A stretch of 64,000 bases of DNA, taken from positions 4,216,001 through 4,280,000 of the forward strand of contig NC_071349.1 of NCBI RefSeq assembly GCF_027744825.2, in the 5' to 3' direction. This DNA is from Synchiropus splendidus. Taxonomy: Eukaryota > Chordata > Actinopteri > Syngnathiformes > Callionymidae. Below, one piece after another: positions 44,801 through 56,650 of this stretch. Made by a program: the position numbers and the translations under genes. Within the stretch, counting starts at the first letter, position 1; the number at the start of each line of letters is the position of its first letter. Under the pieces are notes generated by a model. That model was not told the origin of the DNA, did no database searches, and saw only the letters and a list, made by a program, of their open reading frames with translations.

Positions 44801-44935
44801 TTTTATTTTATTTTATTTTATTTGTTTTTTGTTGCACTTTATTCCAAGGCACTTTCCTAGTCAGTGGGCTCCCCACTGACCATGGCAATAAATCTCATTC
44901 TGATTCTGATTCTGATTCTGATTCTGATTCTGGAA
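41812..44935 (+). mobile_element. Nearly full-length L2/CR1-clade LINE nested in block G
   Basis: 3.1 kb with an endonuclease-RT protein and a 3' tail of about six ATTCTG units (44,895-44,932) after a CAATAAA signal near 44,885. An A/T-rich stretch lies at 44,795-44,830. The best preserved element in the window. The target is block G. Confidence 0.88.
41834..44771 (+). pseudogene. LINE endonuclease-reverse transcriptase, two visible lesions
   Basis: The start ATG is at 41,834. Apurinic endonuclease blocks are NVRSLSNKMDELALMLRR (near 42,117-42,170), CFTETWL and VIVLGDFNKATL (near 42,506-42,540). A deletion with frame change lies near 42,290-42,306. RT blocks from about 43,440 are KAAGPDRVSPAILRH, NDYRPVALTSVVMKSFERLV, FVDFSSAFNTI (first Asp) and the intact FADD box (near 44,095-44,106). 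A TAA at 44,127-44,129 breaks the frame right after FADDTTIIGLI, and the same frame goes on from 44,130 to 44,771. The protein copies its RNA at the nicked target. Two changes are enough to explain inactivity. Confidence 0.9.
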
Positions 44936-45475
44936 GATATCCGGACTATTCCCGGCGCAGTTCTGACACTCCGGTGGCACTAGCACTACACGTGGTCAGG
45001 TAAGCAGTTTACTGCTTAGGTGGAGGGTTTGGAATTGTGGCGCTGTGTTCCCTCTCACTCAGAAGTCGTGCGCGATTTGCGATGCGCGATACCCCCGCCC
45101 CTTGAGCTTGACTTCTCCCCTGAGGAGTGACCATCCTAGCATCGCGCAGTGGAATGGTGTCAACGCAGTCGGCAACCAGCACATAGCGCTTGAGAAGATC
45201 ATCGCGCTCTTTATGAGCTCCATGGACAGACTCATCCATCGCAGAACCTCTCTCACTCCACCAGAGATTTTGGAGATCCAACAGCCCGTTGGCGTGGTGC
45301 TCTGCTCGCGGCGCCTCCTCCACACACAGCCGCCGCCCAGGTGGAACACTGTCGCTGGTCGAAGGGGCGGGGTGAGCCCAGCCATCTGGATCGTAGCTGC
45401 ACTGATCCTCGCAGCTCCTCTTGGAGAGACCAGTCGGCTGCTCTCACCTCCGCTCCCTCCAAAAGCCTACAAATA
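44936..45475 (+). repeat. Block G 3' part, after the LINE
   Basis: Continues block G. A + frame open from 45,045 to 45,476 reads SIAQWNGVNAVGNQHIALEK, RRTSLTPPEILEIQQPVGVV and ends with a hydrophobic run AIWIVAALILAAP before GETSRLLSPPLPPKAYK. This is the longest preserved + frame for this part among the copies. Function unknown. Confidence 0.55.
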
Positions 45476-46255
45476 AATCATTGTATGTAAAATAACAAAT
45501 AAGCTGCATTACATTGGTATCGGGTCTGTTTCCTGTCTGCCCAAAATTAGGGCTTATCACCGCCAAGTTCACCTCCGGTTCCAGTCAGTGCGAACTCCGG
45601 CTTCAAAAATGTGTTTTTGTTTGACGTTGTCTCAGGAGACGGGGAGGTTTCAGGAGCCAAGAAGTTATGTTTTTCCTTAGCTTCTCCACAATTAGAAGCA
45701 GAGGTGTCAGATAACTCTTTCCACTCTCTCACGTTTCGTTCTAGCCAAAAGTCAGGGGAGTTTCAATTCTGCCATTAACTCTTCTTATTCCTCAGACTCG
45801 CCAGTTTTTAGCAGGGGTCGCCACAGGACTGTGAAAGCCACCACTTGAGAGGCTCTCACAGTAGGCGCTGCGTGCCAGACCTGCTCTGTTCTCAGCTCCC
45901 TCACGCGATGTCTGATGCGATGTCTGTCTGTGATTCTGTTCTCTGCAGCCCTCTAAACCTCTCAGAGGCAAGCAGGACATCGTCCTGCCTAGTCATCTCT
46001 TTCTGAGATTGGGCCGGTCCCTCGGGTGTCCATCTCAGAAGAATTGCTGTGTCAGATCAAGGTACAATACAAGTTTGGTGGCCCTACTTCCTCTGATGGC
46101 TCAGCTGAAAAAAGCAAGTCTGTTTTTGAACAACCAGCGGGACTTGAAGTGCCCAGAGGAGTGGGCGCTGTGCACCGACGACCCTGTCATCCTGGACCCT
46201 ACCCGGAGTCCTCTCCTGTGGTCAGGTCGCCAGTCTTGAAAGAGTATCTTCTGAA
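45476..46255 (+). pseudogene. DIRS gag / pre-RT segment, copy 3
   Basis: Equivalent of 7,791-8,650. A + frame holds KKASLFLNNQRDLKCPEEWA (near 46,108-46,167), here reaching CTDDPVILDPTRSPLLWS. The overlapping frame ends in VLKEYLLN at 46,259. The two overlapping frames before the RT match the gag-pol overlap known for DIRS elements. Only one 13-bp unit is present near 45,915. Confidence 0.65.
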
Positions 46256-46830
46256 TTGAAAGCGCCTGTCTCCTCACCTGCCCATATGGATCGAGAAGAT
46301 ATTCGGTCATTGACACGTCTTTCAGATTCACAGTCAACCCCGAGGTTCTGCGACACCACGTGGACCTGGGTGAACTCAGAGAACCAGCTGTCGTGTCTGA
46401 TGGAGGAGGACCGCGCTCTCCTGTCAAAGGAAGTAATTGTACGAGTGGCAAAGCGATCCAGATACGCTAGGTTTTACTCCAGGTACTTTCTAGGACCCAA
46501 AAAGACACAGTGGAGACATGTTCTGCACCTCAGTCTCCTCAAGTGCATGAAGGCGGGGCTCGAACCACTAAGGAGACAGGGTGTGCGGATTCTGACGTAC
46601 TTGGACTACTGGTTGATTCTAGCCAGGTCCAAACAGGAGTCATGAGCACACACCAGATTGGTGTTGGACCACATCGCGCGATTGAGGCAGGGGCCCACGC
46701 CTTGGTCTGCTCAACATGCGAGGTCTTCAGAAGTGGTTTCGCGGTCTGCACCCTCACCCGACTCCAGACCAAAGACCAGAAGACAAATCTCGAGTGTCGG
46801 GCCTGACCGGAGACTGAGTCCAGCATGACC
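46256..46830 (+). pseudogene. DIRS reverse transcriptase, internal deletion
   Basis: Open from about 46,256 to 46,645: PVSSPAHMDREDIRSLTRLS, FCDTTWTWVNSENQLSCLME and RYARFYSRYFLGPKKTQWRH, then a jump to LEPLRRQGVRILTYLDYWLI. The palm segment between LSLLK and CMKAGLEP is missing, as in the inverted copies. The YLDD box reads YLDY. The end, LARSKQES, is followed by a frame change into RNase H-side sequence. Confidence 0.8.
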
Positions 46831-47190
46831 CCCAGGAAAGTCGTGCTCTGACTGGGACTCAGCGCGCTTTTCAGGATCCAACAATTCCTACAAGTCTTTA
46901 CAGATGCATCTCTGTCCGGCGGGGGAGGCCACCTGGATCAGATCTGCGTCAGCGGGATCTGGAGCAGTTCCGAAGGTCGTCACATGAACCCGATGGAACT
47001 GTTGGCGGTTTTAGAGTGTTGGTGGCCCTTTCTCTCCATCTAATTGGGAACGACGTTATGGTGAGATCAGACAGCGCCACCACAGTGGCCTACATCAACC
47101 GTCAGGGTGGCGTGAGGTCGTCTGTGTCACACAACCTCGCCACAAAGATTTTTTCTCTGGGCTGATGTACATTTAGCCTCATTGAGGGCT
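46831..47190 (+). pseudogene. DIRS RNase H remnant
   Basis: Readable across frames: QVFTDASLSGGGGHL (catalytic Asp context, near 46,893-46,935), GRHMNPMELLAVLECWW (Glu context, near 46,977-47,025) and MVRSDSATTVAYINRQGGVR (Asp context, near 47,057-47,118). These are the three expected RNase H acidic positions. This is the only copy in the window that keeps RNase H between RT and YR, so it is the fullest DIRS body. Confidence 0.75.
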
Positions 47191-47645
47191 CTGCCAGATT
47201 AATGGAGTTTATCTCAGGAGATGGCAAACATGATCAGCGAGTTTTTCGGCCACCCAGTGGCTGATGTCTTTGCCAGCAGATAGAGCTTCAAATGTCCTCT
47301 CTGGTTCTCTCCCCGTAGATCTGATGACCTTCCACTGGATGTGGACGCCCTGGCTCATCCAAGGTGGCCAAAAGGCCTCCTGTATGCCTTTCCCCCTCCT
47401 TCCCTTAATCCAAACAGCCCCAGCTCCAGCTGGTATCCGGAGATGTGTCATATGCGGATCAAAGGCCACTGGGAGTTCCCTCCATCGAGGTCAGCGCTTC
47501 TGCAAACATCAGGAACCCTGAGGTCTAGAACCACCCCGCAAGGTTTGGCTTCTCCAGGGTTAACAATCAGTCACTTGCCCCCTGATGTCCAATTGACTTT
47601 TCAGAACGTTTAAGCTCTGCCAACCCTCAGAGTATACAATGCTAA
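47191..47645 (+). other. DIRS linker between RNase H and YR
   Basis: No complete frame. One + frame shows DLMTFHWMWTPWLIQGGQKA and another KGLLYAFPPPSLNP (near 47,370-47,410), typical of the RNase H to YR linker in DIRS elements. A second-lineage YR lead (PEMCHMRIKGHWEFPPSRSA) follows near 47,440. Confidence 0.5.
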
Positions 47646-48429
47646 TTGGACATGTTTCCCCGGTGGTGTGGAACCCAGTCAGCCTGCCCATTATCGGCAA
47701 CTATTTCTCTCATCCTCTTGTTTCTGCAGCATCTGGTTAACCAAGGTCGGAGCAGCCCTACATTACGGGTTTATGTAGCAGCCCTTTCCATGCTACACAA
47801 TGGTCTGGACGGCCACCCCTTCGGCAAGCATCGTCAAGTGAGCCGTTTCATGAGATGAGTGAAAAGGCTTAGACCAACCTCAAGACCTTTATGTCATTAC
47901 TGGGACCTGCAGCTGGTACTCAATTCACTCTCCGAAGCCCCTTTTGAGCCACTTGATCAGGCCTCCAAGGAGCTAGTAGCTCTTTTTCGATCAGCCCTGA
48001 TTGCATCTCTTTTGGTGTCGATGACTCGGCGGTATCACTTAGACCCAACCCTGCCATCGCACCTAAATGTCTCTCTTCTTCTTCACAGGTCAGCACCTTA
48101 TCAGTAAAGACTTTCTGCCCTCCTCCCCATTCATACGAGCAGCGCTAAAAGCTTAACTGGATCGAGTCCAAACCTTCGGAAAGACGGACAGTCTGTGGGT
48201 GGCTCTCCCTGGTGGTAAGAAGGGGCAGGCGCTGTCCACTCACAGGTTTTCACATTGGCTTAGAATTGCCATCATGAAAGCCTATGAGACTGCGAAAAAA
48301 CGGGCACCGGAATCCCTGAGAGCACACTTGACGAGATGCCTGGCAACATCTGTGGCTGCTTTCAAGGGAGTATCTCATGTCTCATGTCATTCTGTCTTCA
48401 GGAGCAGCCGAACCCTGCAAACCTTCGGC
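47646..48429 (+). pseudogene. DIRS tyrosine recombinase, best copy in the window
   Basis: The N-terminal part is open from 47,646: MDMFPRWCGTQSACPLSATI, then the SAM-like region HLVNQGRSSPTLRVYVAALS (near 47,730-47,790) and HPFGKHRQVSRFMR. After a stop at 47,858 come PTSRPLCHYWDLQLVLNSLS and EAPFEPLDQASKELVALF. The catalytic part lacks the ASPKRVGELSSFS box kept at 310-350. HRFSHWLRIAIMKAYE and ESLRAHLTRCLATSVAAFKG (an Arg box) lie near 48,243-48,370. The C-terminal Tyr segment is deleted: GVS is followed directly by the tail sequence. Confidence 0.75.
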
Positions 48430-49440
48430 CCTCATTCACAGCACTGGCTCTGGGACACCAGTATCTGCTTCATTACAGTGCTGTGCAGAGTGCAGCGTCC
48501 CGAGATCCACCGGATTCCTGCATGACTGTTTATTCATTTGTGAATAAACTCCCTCTTTCTTGCTCAGCTCAGACTAGAACCCTGACTGTAGCTGCTCAGT
48601 AAATGTTTTCCCTATAGGTTTGGAGGACTGTTAATGCCACTTTCTATTTCAGCCGCAGAGTGGCTAAACGAGGGCAACGCAGTTCCTGCTGATCCACAGT
48701 GTAGGGTACACACCATATATGAGGGGTTGTAAACGCCACCTTCTATATCAGCTTAAGGTGACAAAGATGAGGCGGCAGCTCCTGCCACCCAGAGTGTAAA
48801 ATTACACTCTATGTATGAGGGGTTGTTAATGCTACATCTTCACAACCCATTCATTAATTCATTCACGCTGGATAGACCCTGGGCGTGGCGGTTGCATAAG
48901 AAGTCTCATAGGCCGGTCCCGTGTGAGGCCCTGGCCATCGGAGATATTGACAGGACCATGGGCACACCACCTTCCGTCATACCAAAGCAACATCGCCGGT
49001 GACATTACAGGCGGTTCAGTGCAGTAAAACGTGCATCTCCTTGAAGGCTGTCTGCAAAGGAGCCAGCGGTGCCAGTCAGACGTCCGGTATGGATGGCCAT
49101 GGTAATTGCTCATGGTTCTCAGGTCAGGCCACATTGCAAGGCTGGGGTTTAAGCTTTGTGGTCAAGATGACCTCATAGGTGTTCCAGAGTCCCGGGAGGT
49201 GTTCTGGACTGCGTAACTCTGCCACCTGTGCTCACACACACACTCACACAAGGGTGTGCTGCAACCAGTTCATGTCCTGCAAACAGTCCTGCAGCAGGGG
49301 GCTACTTCAAGGCTAGCAGGTGGTCCTAAATGCTAAATCACCCTCAACACTCAAAGCATGTAATGCTAAATGGGTGTGGACTGTTGTCCGTTGCTAGTCC
49401 AGTTCATGCAGGGATCTCGAAGACTCAGACCTATCTCCAG
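48430..49440 (+). repeat. DIRS 3' noncoding segment, copy 3
   Basis: Matches 861-1,560 and 10,701-11,850, with GAGGGGTTGTTAA-type motifs near 48,722 and 48,818. CACACACACTCACACAAGGG lies near 49,237-49,256. No gene. Confidence 0.6.
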
Positions 49441-50850
49441 ACGCATCTGCCCCTATTGGGATCTTCAATTGGTATATAATACTCTCTCTGAAGCGCCCTT
49501 CAAGCCCCTTGATCAGGCTCCTTTGGAGCAGCTCTCCTCCTGGGCCTGGCCTCCATCAGGAGGGTTTGGAGAACTATGTGCCTTCTCGATTAGTCTTTTT
49601 TCACAAATTTCTTTGTGCCAAGGTCAGCAATTTTTCAGTGAAGGCTTTCTGTCTTACCCGCCACCCGGATGAGAATCACTGGCGCTTGCAGTGAGAGCCT
49701 TCAGGAAAACAGATAAGCTGTGGGTGGCTCTGGCAGGTGGTAAAAAGGGACAACATCCATAGCTGCCATCAGAGGAGTTTCCTTGGCAGAAACCTGCCAA
49801 GCAGCCTCCTCGGCTTCTGCCTCATCTTTTGCAGATTTCTATTTGTCTGACGGAGCACCTTCTTCTTTGCCTCACGTTGTCCTGTTTACAGGTGCTTCCA
49901 GCAGCTCTGGACAATAGATGAGAGAATCGCTCTCTTTGGCAGCGCTTTGTCATGGGCCAAACGTGTCTCCACTGTCTCCTCCAAATATGGACGGTTATTA
50001 GTGCCTAGTTCTTCCACGTTGGGCTCAAACTAGTGCTGTGGCCATGGGATGGCGTCAGGGTCCCCTGTGTAGTCGCCGGAGCAGGGAAGTGCCTGGTTTG
50101 GCAACAAGAGGGCCCCAGGGGGACACCCATACCCGCTGTATGGAGGGTTACTCGTGAAACTTCACTACATTCGGACTAACAACATTTTGCGCGACCTTGC
50201 GGGTGAGGTCATTGCCGTAAGACATCGAGTAGGCCGGACTGGCGTGAGACCTGGCGTTTGGAGATAGCAGCAGGTCTCTTGGCACGCCACCCCTCTGTGA
50301 TTAGAGACAGGCCACCGGTGAATCTTCACCTAATTTGGTGACGCTTCTCCTGCGCACTTATCCGCAGTGTTGCTCCCCACACAAGGTCCAGCTCCAATCA
50401 TTAAGGCGTCTGGACGTTGTAGTTCTTTCCTGTTTGCACTCCGCATTGATTATCTCAGGACAGGTGAGGATTCTCTCTCCACCTAGTCAAGTTGACCTGC
50501 CTGGCGAACCTGGAGTTACGGGCGGAGCCCCGACTAGCGCATCTCCACATTAGCCAAAGGTTCTCCCATCTCTGCTACACCCGGACTTCAGTCATTGATG
50601 GATGGGAGAAGCGACGGAGCAATCCAGCTGGGTCACACAAGGTTCCTGGTGGGGGTGCATCCATCGCCATGTGGTCTCCTCTTCTGCACGGTCAAGTTCT
50701 TGGCCAGAGGGAGAGACCAGCAGGCGAAGCAAGGGCTTTGCCTCCTGATCTCAATATTCCTTCCATTTCTCCTACACTCGGACTACGGTCAAAGAGAGAT
50801 GGAAATAAGGAACAATTGAAAGCAGATAAAGAGAAGATAAAGGGCATATA
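49441..50850 (+). pseudogene. Second-lineage DIRS YR and tail
   Basis: 49,441-49,915 reads in pieces as YR: RRICPYWDLQLVYNTLSEAP, FKPLDQAP, FGELCAFSIS, AFRKTDKLWVALAGGKKGQH and a tail with AETCQ/NLPSSLLG-like codons near 49,785-49,830. The products differ clearly from the first-lineage YR at 47.6 kb. 49,916-50,850 is noncoding, shared in its last part (50,640-50,830) with 12,000-12,180. Satellite S4 starts at about 50,851. Confidence 0.6.
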
Positions 50851-52890
50851 AAGGTGCTTGGCGTTCCGAAACCAACCTTATCTCAGACTGAAAAAGCATT
50901 TTCTGCATTGTGCCATAACGTCTCAGGGAATCTTCAGAACATGACATTTTGACCTCCCAGTATAGCAGAATGGGTCTTTCTAGTAGTTGCACATCAAATC
51001 TAAGCTGTTTGAAGTGTTTTTCGAAAGTTATCAACATTTTAGGTTTGGCGTTCCGAAACCCACCTTATCTCAGACTGAAAACGCGTTTTCTGCATTGTGC
51101 CACAACTTCTGAGGGAAGCTTCAGAAGATTAAATTTTCACCTCCCACGACAGCAGAAAGGGTCTTTTTTGTAGTTGCAGCAGAAATCTACGCTGTCTGAA
51201 CTGTTTTTAGAGGGTTATCAACAATTTTATTTTTGCCGGTCCCCAACCCACATTCTCTTCAGACGAAAACGCGTTTTACGCACTGTTCACTCACTGCAGA
51301 GCGATGCCCCAGAAAATGAAATTTTCACCTGCCACTATAGCAGAAACGGTATTACTACAAGGTGCAGAACTAACTCAACCTGTCTGAAGTGTTTTAAGAG
51401 TGTTAACATTTTTATTTTTGTCGGTCTGTAAACCACGTTTTCTTTGGGTGAAAACGCATTTTATGCACTGTTCACTCACTGCTCAGGGATGCCAGATAAC
51501 ATGAAAATTTCTCGAGCAGCTATAGGAGAAACACTCTTTCTCGTAAAATAAACACTGAACCTACATTTCTGAACTGTATTTCAGGGGGTTATCAACTATT
51601 TTTTTTCCTGTTTTAGAAACCGAGCTTCTCTCGAGCTGAAAACGTGTTTTCTTGCACTGTTCACTCACTGATCAGAATATTTTAAGAACCTGAAAATATT
51701 ACCTGCAAAAACAGTCTTTCTAATATATTCAACACTAAACCTACATTTTTGAACTGTTTTTAGAGGGTTATCAACAATTTTATTTTTGCCGTTCCGAAAC
51801 CTACATTCTCTTTGGCCGGAAACGCATTTTACGCACTGTTCACTCACTGCTCAGCGATTCCCCAGAAGATGAAAATTTCACCTGCCACTATAGCAGAAAA
51901 GGTATTTCGACAAGGTGCAGAACTAACTCAACCTGTCTAAAGTGATTTAAGAGAGTTATCAACATTTTTACTTCTATCTCTATTACTATTATTCCTTTGG
52001 CTGAAAACACGTTTTATGCACTGTTTACTCACTGCTCAGGGATGCCTCACAACATGAAAATTTCACTTGCCACTATAGGAAAGGCACTCTTTCTAGTATA
52101 TTCAACACTAAACGTACATTTCAGAACTTTTTTTAGACTTTTTCTCAGCGATGCCTCAGAACATGAAAATTTCAACTAATACTATAGCAGAATCTGCTAT
52201 AGTCTTTCTAGTAGCTGCAGAACTAATTCAACCTCTCTGAAGTGGTTTCAATGAGTTATCAACATTTTAATGATTGTCGGTCTGAAAACCACTGTCCCTC
52301 GGGAGAAAAAGCATTTTCTGCACTCTTCACTGACTAATCAGAATAGCCTGAGAGCAGTGAAAATATCAAGTGTAAATATAGCAAAAAGACTATTTCTAGT
52401 ATATTCAGCACTCACACATTCAAAGCGATTTTATATTTTGAAAATGGCGTTCACTGCACTGTTCAAACACTGCTCAGTCGTGACTCAGAACATGAAAACT
52501 TCAACTGCAACAATAGGAAAAACTCTCTTTCTAGTATATTCAGCACTAAATGTACCTTTCTGAACTGTTTATCAGTGTGTTATCAACTTCTTTTTTCCTG
52601 GTCAGAAACCGAGCTTCTCTCAGCCTGAAAACATGTTTTATGCACTGTTCACTCACTGCACAGGGATGCCTCAGAACATAAACATTTCACGTGCCAATAT
52701 AAGCAGAAGGAGTGTTTTTAGTAAGTGCCAAACTAATTCAACTTGTCTGAAGTGGTTTCAGAGAGGTTACAACATTTTCATGTCTATCTGTCTCAAAACC
52801 ACAGTCCCTCGGGCTGAAAAAGCGTTTTCTGCAATGTTCAGTCACTGCTCAGCGAAGGCCTCAGAACATGACAATTTGATGACAAAAAAC
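50851..52890 (+). repeat. Satellite array S4
   Basis: About 10-11 monomers of the 189-bp family (+). Cores such as GCTGAAAACGTGTTTTCTTGC lie near 51,637 and CGAAAACGCGTTTTACGC near 51,264. Monomer order resembles S1, including a shared shortened unit with CTTTTTCTCAGCGATGCC (about 14,180 and 52,138). It ends in spacer C at the same point as S1. Confidence 0.9.
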
Positions 52891-53700
52891 TGCCTTTCTA
52901 GTGTGACGGCCATTTATGTGTGGTCACAGAGTATGTGTTAGATGTCATTTAATTATTTTAATTAAATAATTTAATGGAGTTGATTAACCGGCAGGTATAT
53001 AATTAGGTCAGTAGAGGGCAGGAAAGGACAGAGGTTAGGCATTGAAGATGTGTGGGTAAATAGGAAGTGACACTTTTTTTTATTACTTTTCTCACCATCG
53101 ACAAATGTGGAAGCCTAGTGTGACTCTGTCCTCATTTAGTTTCAGGTTAGTCAAATCCATTTGTTTATAATGCTTGTTCCACTTGGGATTGATTGATTGG
53201 GGGTCTGAGTGTGTGGATGGTGACATGGTTTTTAAGTATACTGTTTTTCCTTCGTACTTTGAGTTCGCTCTGTGTGGATGTGGCACTTGTAAGCTCATAC
53301 TGACAACCTACGCTGACATGGCACGGGTGATTGAGTTGTGTGGAGTTCGGTTTCCTTGTGGTGAATAACGGTGAAAAGTAAAGTTTTATTATTTCCCAAC
53401 ACTAGCCAAAAGGTTTAATGGCAGAGTTATACATTCAGATGAAAATAAATTATGCATGTGGTTCATGATGTATGACAGTTGTTGTATGACAAAGTGAGAT
53501 GTTTGGGAGTGATGTTTCAGAAAGACATCTAATTGTGGTGTGGGTTACCACAAAGAAAAAACAGAATCCCTTGGATTACTTTTCTCACCATCGACAAATG
53601 TGAAAGCTTTGTGTGGCTCTGTCCGCATTTTGTTTCAGACGGCGTTCTACTGACCACATTGAGACGCCACGTTTGAACTGAAGACAAGGTCACAGTATTC
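52891..53700 (+). repeat. Spacer C, copy 2
   Basis: Matches 15,341-17,100 without the extra 1 kb. It contains TGTGGTCACAGAGTATGTG (near 52,918), one GGAGTTGATTAACCGGCAGG at about 52,975, two TTTTCTCACCATCGACAAAT units (about 53,087 and 53,580) and the 64-codon frame at 53,174-53,368. A local AT-rich dyad ATTATTTTAATTAAATAAT lies at 52,952-52,970. Confidence 0.6.
53174..53368 (+). other. 64-codon open frame, second copy
   Basis: Same start, length and stop as the frame at 16,623-16,817. It begins MFHLGLIDWGSE and ends CGVRFPCGE. Differences are mostly amino-acid changing. No family recognised. Confidence 0.2.
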
Positions 53701-54570
53701 AGACCTGTTACAGATGCATAGTTTCAGATACAAAGTTTTCTTCACGCTTTTGGAGGGAGCAGAGGTGAGAGCAGCGGACTGGTCTCTCCAAGATGAGAAG
53801 CGATGATCAGCACAGCTATGATTTGGACGGCTGAGGTCACCCCGCCCCTTCGACCAGTGACGGTGTTCCCCCCCGGGCAGTGGCTGTGTGTGGAGGAGGC
53901 GCCACGAGCGTAGCACCACGCCGACAGACTGTTGAAACTCCAAAATCTCTGGTAAAGTGAGAGAGGATCTGCGATGTATGAGCCTGTCCACGGAGCTCAT
54001 AAAGAGCGCGTGATGTTCTCAAGCACTATGAGCTGGTTGCCGACGGTGTAAACATGGGTGGGATGGTCACTCCTCCCGGGGCGAACGCATCATGCATAGT
54101 GCATGACGGCTGAATGAGCGGGAACGCCGCGGTGGGAATCCAAACCCTCCACCAGGCAGTAAGCTCCGTACCTGACCAAGTGCGGTCCTAGTGCCAGTGG
54201 AGTGTAAGAACCGCGCCGGGAATAGTCCAGATTTCTTCCAGTTGTGGTCAGACAACATGCGGTCGTGCCCTTGGTGTAGTCTCGCCATCCAACGCCAGCA
54301 GGCCGTTAGTGAAGTGGGATGATTCTTGAGCTGGCGGCGGAGAGAGAGCTCAACTTCGATACGACGGCGGCGGATGACATGAGGCGCAGGAGAAGATCAA
54401 GCGGGAACGTACTTGACTCCACCACACGGAACTCAGCCAACTCTGGGAACAGAGTCTCCAGATCCACCTCATAGCAGCACCTGGCTCTCGTCAAACTCAT
54501 CCCATGGCTTGGAAGCAGGAAATGTGGAACGGCTGCTTGTAGGCCAGTCGCAGCGCCCTATTCGTATGGG
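53701..54570 (-). repeat. Block G, inverted copy (near complete)
   Basis: Contains both the 3' part (53,740-54,120) and the 5' part (54,180-54,570) without the LINE. On -, FPELAEFRVVESSTFPLDLL (near 54,395-54,455) and NWKKSGL (near 54,230) are readable. It joins satellite at the CGCCCTATTCGTATGG stretch, about 54,552-54,567. Confidence 0.65.
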
Positions 54571-56145
54571 ATTAGTGTTGAATATAGTCGAAAGAGTGTT
54601 TTTTCTGTAGTTGCAGGCGAAACTTTCATGTTCTGAGGCATCGCTGAGCAGTGAGTGAACAGTGCAGAAAACGCGTTTTCAGCCCGAGGGATTGTGTTTT
54701 TTTGTCCGACAAACATAAAAATGTTGATAACTCTTCTGACAGGTTGAATTCGTTCTGCAGCTATGAGAAAGACCCCTTCTGGAATAGAGGCAGGTGATAT
54801 TTTTATGTTCTGAGATTATTCTGATCAGTCAGTGAACAGTGCAGAATATGCATTTTCAGCCTGAGAGAAGCTTGGTTTCAGACTGTCAAAAATACAATAG
54901 TTGATAACCCTCTAAAAACGTTTTGCCTATAGTTGCAGGTGATATTGTCAAGTTCCGAGGCTTTTCTGATCAGTGAGTGAACAGCGCAAAAAATGCGTTT
55001 TCTGCCCGAGAGAAGCTGCGTTTCACACCGAAAAAGATAAAGATTTTGTTACATCTTTGAAACCACTTCTGACTGTCACGGGTCAAGACGTGGAGCAGGA
55101 CCCAAGTGCAGTGGTGAAAGTCACAGGAGGCAGGAACGAGTCAACATTTTAACATGTTGAATTAGATCGGCACCTACTAATAAGACCCCGGTCTGCTTTA
55201 GTAGCAGGTGAAATTTTTATGTTCTGAGTCAGTCCTTAGCAGTGAGTGAACAGTGCAGAAAACGCATTTTCAGCGCAAGTGACTGTGGTAATTACATTTT
55301 TACAAACATAAAAATGTACTTACCTCTGAAACCACTTCAGACATCGTGATTAAATTCTGCAACTACTAGAAATACCACTTCTGCTATAGTTTGAGGTGAC
55401 ATTTTCAAGTTCTGAGTCCCGCCTAAGCAGTAAGTGAACCGAGCAGAAAACACGTATTCAGGCCACGAAAAGGTGGTTTTCAGACGAACAAGCATTAAAA
55501 TCCTGATAACTCTCTGAAACCACACAGAGAGGTTGAATTAGTTCTGCTGCTGCTAGAAAGACAGCTTCTGCTACAGTGTCAGGTGAAATTTTCATGTTCT
55601 GAGGCATCGCTGAGCAGTGAGTGAACAGTGCAAAAATGCGTTTTCAGCCAGAGAGAGGTTCGGTTTCTGACCAGGAAGAATAAAAATTGTTGATTCCACC
55701 CTGAAAATAGTCCAAAAAAGTGGATTTAGTGCCGAATATACTCGAAAGACTCTTTTTCCAACAGTTGCAGCTGATATTTTCATGTTCTGGCACTATTCTG
55801 AGCAGTGAGTGAACTGTTCAGAAAAACAGGTTTTCACCCGAGTGACGGTGGTTTTCAGAATTGACAAACATAAAAATGTTATCACTCTGCAACCACTTCA
55901 GAAATGTTGAATTAGTTCAGCACCTACTAGAATGACCGCTTCAGCTATCGTGCCAGGCGAAATTTTCATGTTCTGAGACAGCCCTGAGCAGAGATTAAAC
56001 AGTGCAGAAAACGTGTTTTCAGTCCGCGGGACGTGTACCTTTCAGACCAACAAACATAAAAATGTTGATAACTCTCTGAAACCCCTTCGGAGACATTGAA
56101 TTTGTTCTGCAGCTACGAGAAACACCCCTTAAGCTAAGCTGGTGG
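54571..56145 (-). repeat. Satellite array S5, inverted
   Basis: About eight monomers on -. It includes a 75-bp fragment of the non-autonomous insertion family at 55,077-55,150. Bounded by block G and by DIRS RT, as S2 is. Confidence 0.88.
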
Positions 56146-56650
56146 GCGCTCATGAATCCTGTTTGGACTCAATCAACCAGTAGTCCAAGTACGTCAGAAT
56201 CCGCAGACCCTGTCTTCTTAGTGGTTCGAGCCACTCCTCCACGCACTTGGTGAAAAAACGAGGCACGAGACACTAGAGACCGTGTTGTGGAAGTAGGCCT
56301 CTGCAAGATCTATGGAGGTCATCCACTCTCACACTCCAGGAGTCTGCTGGTAGTCCGGAACCGCTGTCTGGTCATGAATTGGTTGAGGAGACTGAGATTC
56401 AGAACAGGTCTCCACTCTCCTGTCTTCTTGGGTTCCAGAAAGTATCTGGAGTAAAATCCAGTGTAGGAGGATTGCTTTGGCAGTAGCTCAATTATTTGCT
56501 TTGTCAGGAGAGCGCTGTCCTCCTCCATCAGACATGACCGCTGGTTCTCTGAGTTCACTCAGGTCCATGTGGTGACGCAGAACCTGGGGGTTGACTGTGT
56601 AACTGAAGGCCGTTTCAATGACCGTGTATTTTCTCGATCCATATGGGCAG
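56146..56650 (-). pseudogene. DIRS reverse transcriptase, inverted copy 2
   Basis: On -: SENQRSCLMEEDSALLTKQI, ELLPKQSSYTGFYSRYFLEP and KKTGEWRPVLNLSLLNQFMT (near 56,385-56,545), then after the shared internal deletion a piece near 56,165-56,255 (LEPLRRQG-like). It joins satellite after the CACCAGCTTAGC stretch (about 56,135-56,145), the same breakpoint as at 19,146. A copy of the same event as 19,146-19,660. Confidence 0.78.
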
